From NCBI RefSeq assembly GCF_002150765.1, contig NZ_MUYM01000075.1:1-64000 (forward strand): a stretch of 64,000 nt of DNA, read 5' to 3'. Position numbers and translations under genes: made by a program. Each line of letters starts with the position of its first letter. Within the stretch, counting starts at the first letter, position 1. Shown here in pieces: positions 57,501 through 64,000 of the stretch. Source of the stretch: Lentzea kentuckyensis. Lineage in GTDB: Bacteria; Actinomycetota; Actinomycetes; Mycobacteriales; Pseudonocardiaceae. The notes beneath the pieces were generated by a model. The model did not search any database. It saw only the letters and a program-made list of their open reading frames with translations, and was not told the DNA's origin.

Positions 57501-60500
57501 AGTCGCTGTCGAAGTCGGCCGCGTCGTGCAGGAAGCCGCCGGTGCGCGCGTAGGTGCTGCGCGGGCGTTCGCCGGTGGGGTCGTACACGCCGTCGACGTC
57601 CCAGCCGCGGTCGGCGGGGAACTCACCGATGGCGTCCACCCCGTCCGACACCAGCAGCCAGAGGTCGTCGGGGTCGCGCACGCCGCCCGGATAGCGACAG
57701 GCCATCCCGACGATGGCGACGGGTTCGTCGGCGGCGCGCGTGGTGGCGGTGGTCGTGGCGGTCGGCCGCTCTCCGAGCAGAACTTCGCGCAGGTGGTCGG
57801 CCAGCGCGCCCGGTGTCGGGTAGTCGAAGGCGAGCGTGGCGCGCAGGCGCAGCCCGGTGGCGGCGCCGAGCCGGTTGCGCAGCTCGACCGCGGTCAACGA
57901 GTCGAAACCCAGCGCCCCGAACGCCTGGTCGGCGCGGATCGCCGTGGGATCGGCGTGGCCGAGGACCGTGCCGATGTGCTCGGTGACGATCCGGAGCAGC
58001 AGATCGCGCTGCTCCGGTTCGGACAGCCGGGCGAGCCGCTCGGCCAGCGCACCACCACCGGCGCTTCGTTCGGCCGCCTTCCGCCTGGCACGCACCAGGC
58101 CGCGCAGCAGCGGGGGCACGTCCGGACGGGCCCGCAGCGCCGTCAGGTCGACCGGCACGGCCGCGAGCACCGGTTCACCTGCGTCGAGTGAGGTGTCCAG
58201 CATCGCCATGCCCAGCTCGGCGGTGACGGGCCGCAGACCGTCCCTGGCCATCCGGGCGTGGTCGGACGCCGTCAACGCCTCGACCATGCCCTCCGCGACG
58301 TCCCACAGACCCCAGGCCAGCGACAGACCGGGCAGGCCGAGACCGGCCCGGTACGCGGCGAGCGCGTCCAGGAACGAGTTGCCCGCGGCGTAGTTGCCCA
58401 TGCCGGGGTTGCCCATCGCACCCGCCGTGGAGGAGTACAGGACGAACGCGGCGAGATCATGCCCCTTCGTCAGCTCGTGCAGGTGCCAGGCGGCATCGGC
58501 CTTGGCGCGCAACACCTTGGTCAGCTGCTCGTCGGTCATCGCGGTGACCAGGGCGTTGTCCCCCACGCCCGCGACGTGCACGACCGCGGTGAGCGGGTGC
58601 TCGGCGGGAACGCCGGCCAGCAGCCCCGCCACGGCCTGCCGGTCGGTCACGTCGCAGGCCGCCACGGTCACCTCGGCGCCGTGCGCCGTCAGCTCCGCCA
58701 CCAGCTCGGCGGCGCCGGGAGCCCGAGTGCCCCGCCGGCTGGTCAGCAGCAGGTGCCGGACGCCGTGCTCGGCCACCAGGTGGCGAGCCGTGATGGCGCC
58801 GAGCGCCCCGGTGCCACCGGTCACCAGCACCGTGCCGTCGGGGTCGAGCCCCCGACCCAGCGCCTGCCCGCCCCGGTCGCCGGCGCTGTGCGCGACCAGC
58901 CGGGGGATCAACACCGCGTTCGCGCGCACCGCCACCTGCGGCTCGTCCAACGCCAGCGCTGTGGCCACCGCGGCGGTGAGGTCCACGGCCGCACCCGGCA
59001 GGGTGTCCACGAGGACCAGGCGATCGGGATGCTCGGCCCGCGCGCTGCGGACCAGTCCTGCCACGGCGGCCGCGGCGGGGTTGACCGTCTCCCCCGCGTG
59101 CACGGCGGCGGCGCCCTCGGTGCGCACCACGACGAGGCCGTCGCCGGCGAGCAGGTTTCGCAGCGCTGCCAGGGTTTCGCGGGTCGCGTTGTGGGCGGCG
59201 GCCAGGGTGTCGCCGGTGGTGTCGGGGGTGAAGGTGGTGTGCTCGCCTACCGGTTCTGCGCTCGCGGGCACCGGGGACCACGTCATCCGGAACAGCGACG
59301 GGTGGGCGGCGACGGGAGCCTTCAACCGATCCGCCGCCACTGGCCGGGTCGTCAACGTCTCGACCGTGCACACCGGGGCGCCGGTCGGGTCCGCGGCGTA
59401 CAGCCGCACGCCGTCCGGGCCGTGTGGGACCAGGTGGACGCGCAACGCGGTGGCACCGGTGGCGTGCAGCTGGACGTCCGACCAGGCGAACGCCAGCGCG
59501 GCCTGGCCGGAGCCCAGGTTGTGGTGCGCGTACAGGTGCAGCGCGGCGTCGAGCAACGCCGGGTGCAGGCCGAAACCCTTGACCGAGTCGGCCGGCAGGT
59601 CCAGCTCGGCGAACAGGTCGTCGCCCCGCCGCCAGCCCGCCACCAGTCCCTGGAACAACGGCCCGTAGTCGAGGCCATGCCCGGCGAGGTCCGGATAGAC
59701 GTCGCCGATGTCGACGGACTCGGCGCCCGGCGGCGGCCAGGCCGCGAGATCGGTGCCGGTCCAGGTGCCGGCGGCACCACCTGCGCCCAGCGTCACGGAC
59801 GCGTGCCTCACCCAGGACGCGTCCGGCACGTCGACGCGCGAGTGGACGGTCAGCGTCCAGCCGCCGTCCTCCCCCGGGACGGCCACGAGCTGGAGCTGCA
59901 GGGCCCCGTCGGCGGGCAGCACCACGGGCGCTTCGGTGACGAGTTCCTCCACCACCGGCGCGCCGAGCTGGTCGCCCGCGTGGAAGGCCAGGTCCACCAG
60001 CGCGGAGCCGGGCAGGATCACGGTGCCGAGCACTGTGTGGTCGGCCAGCCACGGGTGGGTGGTCAGGCTGATCCGGCCGGTGAACACCGCCCCGTCGCCC
60101 TCGGCCGGGCGCAGCAGGCCGCTCAGCAGTGGGTGTTCGGCCGGGGTCAGGCCCAGACCGGAGGGGTCGGCGCGGCGGGTGGCGGCGAGCCAGTGGCGCT
60201 GCCGCTGGAAGGCGTAGGTGGGCAGGTCCACGCGGGTCGCGTCGCCCAGCAGGGCCTCCCAGTCCGGCGTGACGCCGCGCGCGTGTGCCCGGCTCACGGC
60301 CATGAGCCACTGCCGTTGGTCGCCGTGATCGCGCCGCAGGGTGCCGACCGCGGCCACCGGGGAGCCGGCGAGCGTGTCCTCGATCGCGGCGACCAGCACC
60401 GGATGCGCGCTCACCTCGATGAACACCGCGGGGCCAGCGACGGCGGCACGCACGGTGTCGGCGAACAGGACGGGCCGGCGCAGGTTGCGGTACCAGTACC

Positions 60501-62868
60501 CGGCGTCCAGCAAAGCCGTGTCCACCAGCCCACCGGTCACCGTCGAGTACAACGGCACGCCAGCCGGCATCGGGACGACCCCGGCCAGCTGGCCCAGCAG
60601 CTCGGTCTCGATGGACTCGACCTGCGAGCTGTGGGAGGCGTAGTCCACGGGCAGCACCCGGTGGCGGACACCGCGTTCGGCACACCGCGCGGCGAGCTCG
60701 GCCAGGTCGTCGGGCGCACCGGCCACCACCACCGAGGTCGGGCCGTTGACCACCGCGATCTCGGCCAGTCCCCCGGCCAGCTCGGCGGCCTCCTCCGCGG
60801 AGAGGGCCAGCGAGAGCATGCCGCCCTTGCCGCTGAGTTCGCGGGCGATCAACGCACTCCGCAACGCCACGACCCGCGCGCCGTCCTCAAGCGACAGGCC
60901 ACCGGCGACCACCGCCGCCGCGATCTCACCCTGCGAATGGCCCACCACCGCGGACGGTTCCACCCCCACCGAACGCCACAACGCGGCCAAAGCCACCATC
61001 ACCGCGAAAGAGACCGGCTGCACCACATCGACCCGGTCCAACCCAGGAGCACCCGGCACACACCGCACCACGTCCAGCACCGACCAGTCCACAAAGGACG
61101 ACAGCGTCGAATCACATTCCTCAAGCACAGCACGAAAAACCGGTGACGACTCCAGCAGCCCCGCCGCCATCCCAGCCCACTGCGCACCCTGACCCGGAAA
61201 CACGAACACCACGTCGGGGTCGGTGCCGACCACCCGCACGGTGTCCTCCGGCGTCACGGCGCGAAGCCGTCCGCTCAGCTCCGTGAGGTCCCGGCCGACC
61301 ACCGCCGCGCGCACTCCGAGCTGCGCTCGCGTGGTGGCCAGCGAGAACGCGACGTCCGCCGGGTGCACGTCCGCCAACCGGTCGGTGAGCTTGGCGATCT
61401 GCGCGAGCACCGCCTCCTCCGTGTGCCCGGACACCACCCACGGCACCACGTCCGGAAGATCACGATCCACAATGGACTCGAACTCGGGACCCCGCTCCAG
61501 AATCACGTGCGCGTTCGTGCCACTGATCCCGAAGGACGACACACCCGCCCGCCGAGGTCGGTCGACCTCCGGCCACGGCCGCGCCTCGGTGACCAGCTCC
61601 ACCCCGCCCGGCGACCAGTCCACCTGGCGCGTCGGCTCGTCCACGTGCAGGGTGCCGGGCAGCACACCGTGCCGCATCGCCTGCACCATCTTGATGATCC
61701 CGGCGACCCCGGCCGCGGCCTGCGTGTGCCCGATGTTGGACTTGACCGAACCAAGCCACAGTGGACGGTGCTCAGGCCGGCCGCGCCCGTAGGTCGCCAG
61801 CAACGCCTGTGCCTCGATCGGATCACCCAGCGGCGTACCGGTTCCGTGCGCCTCCACAACGTCCACATCGGACACCGACAACCCCGCGGCCGCCAGCGCC
61901 GCACGGATCACCCGCTCCTGCGAAGGGCCGTTGGGCGCGGTGAGACCGTTGCTCGCGCCGTCCTGGTTGACCGCGCTGCCCCGGACGACGGCGAGGATCC
62001 GCCGTCCGTCGCGCCGGGCGTCCGACAGCCGCTGCAACGCGACCAGGCCGACGCCCTCCGACCAGCCGGTGCCGTCGGCGGCGTCCGCGAACGCCTTGCA
62101 CCGGCCGTCCGGCGCCAGTCCCCGTTGCCTGCTGAACTCCAGGAACACGGTCGGGGTCGCCATGACGGTGACACCGCCCGCCAGCGCGAGGTCGCACTCA
62201 CCGCCACGCAATGCCTGCGCCGCAAGGTGAATGGCCACCAACGACGACGAGCACGCCGTGTCGACCGTGACCGCCGGACCCTCCAAACCAAGGGTGTAGG
62301 CCACCCGCCCGGACACCACGCTCCCGGCCGTGCCCGCCGCGAGCAGGCCCTCGACCTCCGGTGGCGCCTGGCCGGCCGGCGGCGCGTAGTCCTGGTACAT
62401 GGCGCCCGCGAAGACGCCGGTGCGACTGCCGCGCAGACCGCTCGGGTCGATTCCGGCGTGTTCCAGCGCCTCCCAGGAGGTTTCCAGCAGCAGGCGGTGT
62501 TGCGGGTCGATGGCCTGTGCCTCACGGGGTGAGATGCCGAAGAACCCGGCGTCGAACTCACCGGCCCCGTAAAGGAAACCGCCGTTGCGGGTGTAGGTGC
62601 TTCCGTTGCGTTCCGGGTCCGGGTGGTGGATGCGCTCGGTGTCCCAGCCGCGGTCGGAGGGGAACTCGCCGACCGCGTCCCCGCCGTCGCGCACCAGCTC
62701 CCACAGCTCGTCCGGGGTGTCGGCGCCACCGGGGTACCGGCAGGCCATGCCCACGATCGCGATGGGCTCCCTGACCTGTTCCTCCAGCTCACGCAACCGG
62801 CTCTGGGCCTGCCGGGTGTCGGCGATCGCCTTCTTCAGGTACTCGCGGAGCTTCTCCTCGTTGGACAT
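54544..62868 (-). CDS. Modular type I PKS, two modules: KS-AT-DH-KR-ACP and KS-AT-ACP
   Basis: A 2774-residue protein with an N-terminal docking coil (EEKLREYLKKAIADTRQAQSR). First module: KS Cys near 203; AT with GHSQGE (near 646) and YASH (near 742), predicting methylmalonyl-CoA; DH with HTVLGTVILPG and HPALLDAALH intact; KR with GGTGALGA and NYAAGN but GDN in place of LDD in the stereo loop; ACP near 1654. Second module: KS Cys near 1884; AT with GHSVGE and HAFH, predicting malonyl-CoA; no reductive domain, so the beta-keto group is kept; ACP near 2654. A helical tail of about 80 residues docks to the next protein. It is expected to pass its chain to the reductase-terminated PKS downstream. 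Confidence 0.95.
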   Translation of the reverse strand: MSNEEKLREYLKKAIADTRQAQSRLRELEEQVREPIAIVGMACRYPGGADTPDELWELVRDGGDAVGEFPSDRGWDTERIHHPDPERNGSTYTRNGGFLYGAGEFDAGFFGISPREAQAIDPQHRLLLETSWEALEHAGIDPSGLRGSRTGVFAGAMYQDYAPPAGQAPPEVEGLLAAGTAGSVVSGRVAYTLGLEGPAVTVDTACSSSLVAIHLAAQALRGGECDLALAGGVTVMATPTVFLEFSRQRGLAPDGRCKAFADAADGTGWSEGVGLVALQRLSDARRDGRRILAVVRGSAVNQDGASNGLTAPNGPSQERVIRAALAAAGLSVSDVDVVEAHGTGTPLGDPIEAQALLATYGRGRPEHRPLWLGSVKSNIGHTQAAAGVAGIIKMVQAMRHGVLPGTLHVDEPTRQVDWSPGGVELVTEARPWPEVDRPRRAGVSSFGISGTNAHVILERGPEFESIVDRDLPDVVPWVVSGHTEEAVLAQIAKLTDRLADVHPADVAFSLATTRAQLGVRAAVVGRDLTELSGRLRAVTPEDTVRVVGTDPDVVFVFPGQGAQWAGMAAGLLESSPVFRAVLEECDSTLSSFVDWSVLDVVRCVPGAPGLDRVDVVQPVSFAVMVALAALWRSVGVEPSAVVGHSQGEIAAAVVAGGLSLEDGARVVALRSALIARELSGKGGMLSLALSAEEAAELAGGLAEIAVVNGPTSVVVAGAPDDLAELAARCAERGVRHRVLPVDYASHSSQVESIETELLGQLAGVVPMPAGVPLYSTVTGGLVDTALLDAGYWYRNLRRPVLFADTVRAAVAGPAVFIEVSAHPVLVAAIEDTLAGSPVAAVGTLRRDHGDQRQWLMAVSRAHARGVTPDWEALLGDATRVDLPTYAFQRQRHWLAATRRADPSGLGLTPAEHPLLSGLLRPAEGDGAVFTGRISLTTHPWLADHTVLGTVILPGSALVDLAFHAGDQLGAPVVEELVTEAPVVLPADGALQLQLVAVPGEDGGWTLTVHSRVDVPDASWVRHASVTLGAGGAAGTWTGTDLAAWPPPGAESVDIGDVYPDLAGHGLDYGPLFQGLVAGWRRGDDLFAELDLPADSVKGFGLHPALLDAALHLYAHHNLGSGQAALAFAWSDVQLHATGATALRVHLVPHGPDGVRLYAADPTGAPVCTVETLTTRPVAADRLKAPVAAHPSLFRMTWSPVPASAEPVGEHTTFTPDTTGDTLAAAHNATRETLAALRNLLAGDGLVVVRTEGAAAVHAGETVNPAAAAVAGLVRSARAEHPDRLVLVDTLPGAAVDLTAAVATALALDEPQVAVRANAVLIPRLVAHSAGDRGGQALGRGLDPDGTVLVTGGTGALGAITARHLVAEHGVRHLLLTSRRGTRAPGAAELVAELTAHGAEVTVAACDVTDRQAVAGLLAGVPAEHPLTAVVHVAGVGDNALVTAMTDEQLTKVLRAKADAAWHLHELTKGHDLAAFVLYSSTAGAMGNPGMGNYAAGNSFLDALAAYRAGLGLPGLSLAWGLWDVAEGMVEALTASDHARMARDGLRPVTAELGMAMLDTSLDAGEPVLAAVPVDLTALRARPDVPPLLRGLVRARRKAAERSAGGGALAERLARLSEPEQRDLLLRIVTEHIGTVLGHADPTAIRADQAFGALGFDSLTAVELRNRLGAATGLRLRATLAFDYPTPGALADHLREVLLGERPTATTTATTRAADEPVAIVGMACRYPGGVRDPDDLWLLVSDGVDAIGEFPADRGWDVDGVYDPTGERPRSTYARTGGFLHDAADFDSDFFGISPREAAIMDPQQRVLLESAWEVLESGGIDPTGLRGSRTGVFVGLIRQEYGPRSDVIADQHETHFLTGGAASIASGRIAYALGLSGPALTLDTACSSSLVATHVAAQSLRGGECDLALAGGATVMGTPGLFTGFSRQRGLSPDGRCKAFAAAADGTGFAEGVGFLLLERLSDARRNGRRILAVIRGSAVNQDGASNGLTAPNGPAQERVISQALAVAGLRPEDVDAVEGHGTGTTLGDPIEAQALLATYGQRPADRPLWLGTVKSNIGHTQAAAGVAGIIKMVQAMRHGVLPRTLHVDEPTPQVDWTAGEVALLTGNREWPELGRPRRAGVSAFGISGTNAHVVLEQAPDAPQDAREQRGPALWVLSARTDDAVRAQAARLADHAKRHPDLRPTDVGWSLASTRTSFDRRAFVVGDDVDDLVAALATITPRAPAPGGLAFLFSGQGGQRTGMGQGLYRAYPVFAEAWDAALDAVDAELGYDRSVRTVLAEQPELLDRTDYTQAGLFVLQTALYRLYESWGLEPDWLVGHSVGEIAAAHVAGVFSLQDAARLVAARGRLMAALPEGGAMIAVEATEAEVRAVLDGVGGAGIAAVNGPDAVVLSGDEQAVTAVAATFTGRRTKRLRVSHAFHSPLMTPMLDEFRTVLEGLSYQEPRLRIVSTVTGDVAAEGLLSGPDYWIRHVRDTVRFADAVRVVADAGGTRLLELGPDAVLTAQGERVLDGGDQVLTAALRAGQDEPRTALAALGTLYTAGVVPRWSAVFGEDSAVVPLPSYAFRRRRFWLDVDGLPVPAEGAVPRPRRAAADDSAEPEPAPVAPDLAARLAGLAVPEQRDLLLALVREQVADVLGHDGAADVDPDFPFQDLGFDSVTAVELRNRLNAHAGVRLSATTVFDHPTPSAVAEHLRALLAPGDDPLTGLRTGLDEWASRLTGTELEPDDRSAIADRLRDLLTALTGEQAVPGELAAASTDELFDFIDNQLGRATH

Positions 62869-62872
62869 CCCC

Positions 62873-64000
<1,128 letters not shown>

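Overview
The window is very GC-rich, densely packed DNA with strong G/C third-position bias. Its gene content (SARP, LuxR-type, MmyB-type and MerR regulators, modular type I PKS, actinobacterial leader peptide, GTG starts, stop/start overlaps) points to an actinomycete, plausibly a Pseudonocardiales-type producer. The genus cannot be fixed from the sequence alone. No rRNA, tRNA, CRISPR, transposase or phage gene was found.

Region 1 (1-3410, + strand): two small membrane proteins that end in a perfect 13-bp hairpin, then a GH3 beta-glucosidase-type enzyme behind a LacI-family-like operator.

Region 2 (18261 down to 3407, - strand): seven genes with every stop and start overlapping. They encode (i) a giant synthase with two nitronate-monooxygenase/enoylreductase-type domains, KS, AT, two near-identical ACPs and KR; (ii) a KS-AT-dehydratase protein with a PPTase-like tail; (iii) a free ACP; (iv) an alpha/beta hydrolase; (v) a GT1 glycosyltransferase; (vi) a membrane-anchored zinc-ribbon methyltransferase; (vii) a short galactokinase-like GHMP protein. 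The ACP and domain signatures are those of PUFA synthases and enediyne-type iterative PKSs, not modular PKSs. The set reads as a dedicated line for a reduced lipid-like polyketide that is glycosylated and perhaps methylated. This is the best candidate for an undescribed system.

Region 3 (18.4-31.1 kb): small genes (a broken SIR2-type gene, a SnoaL-like protein facing an AraC regulator, two tandem APH-type kinases, GNAT, winged-helix protein). These are followed by an organosulfur/amino-acid uptake locus: ABC binding protein, ATPase and permease, an actinobacterial leader peptide, and two flavin-dependent monooxygenases. A MerR-thioredoxin pair and a Na+/H+ antiporter are divergent from it.

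Region 4 (31.7-64.0 kb): a modular PKS cluster running off the right edge. PKS 33270-41402 starts the chain (KSQ loading module plus module 1). PKS genes 62873-64000 (partial), 54544-62868 and 48213-54515 carry later modules and end in a thioester reductase, so the chain probably leaves as an aldehyde or alcohol. Between them lie a flavin reductase, a SARP, a LuxR-type regulator with an Nramp transporter, two MmyB-type regulators and a DUF5988-like small protein. A Tat-type amine oxidase lies on the other side. Two 11-bp direct repeats 22 bp apart in front of the loading-module gene look like a SARP box.

Palindromic elements recur: one family occurs both inside the iterative synthase gene, between its two ACPs, and in the ABC locus. 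A different nested palindrome sits inside the GHMP gene.
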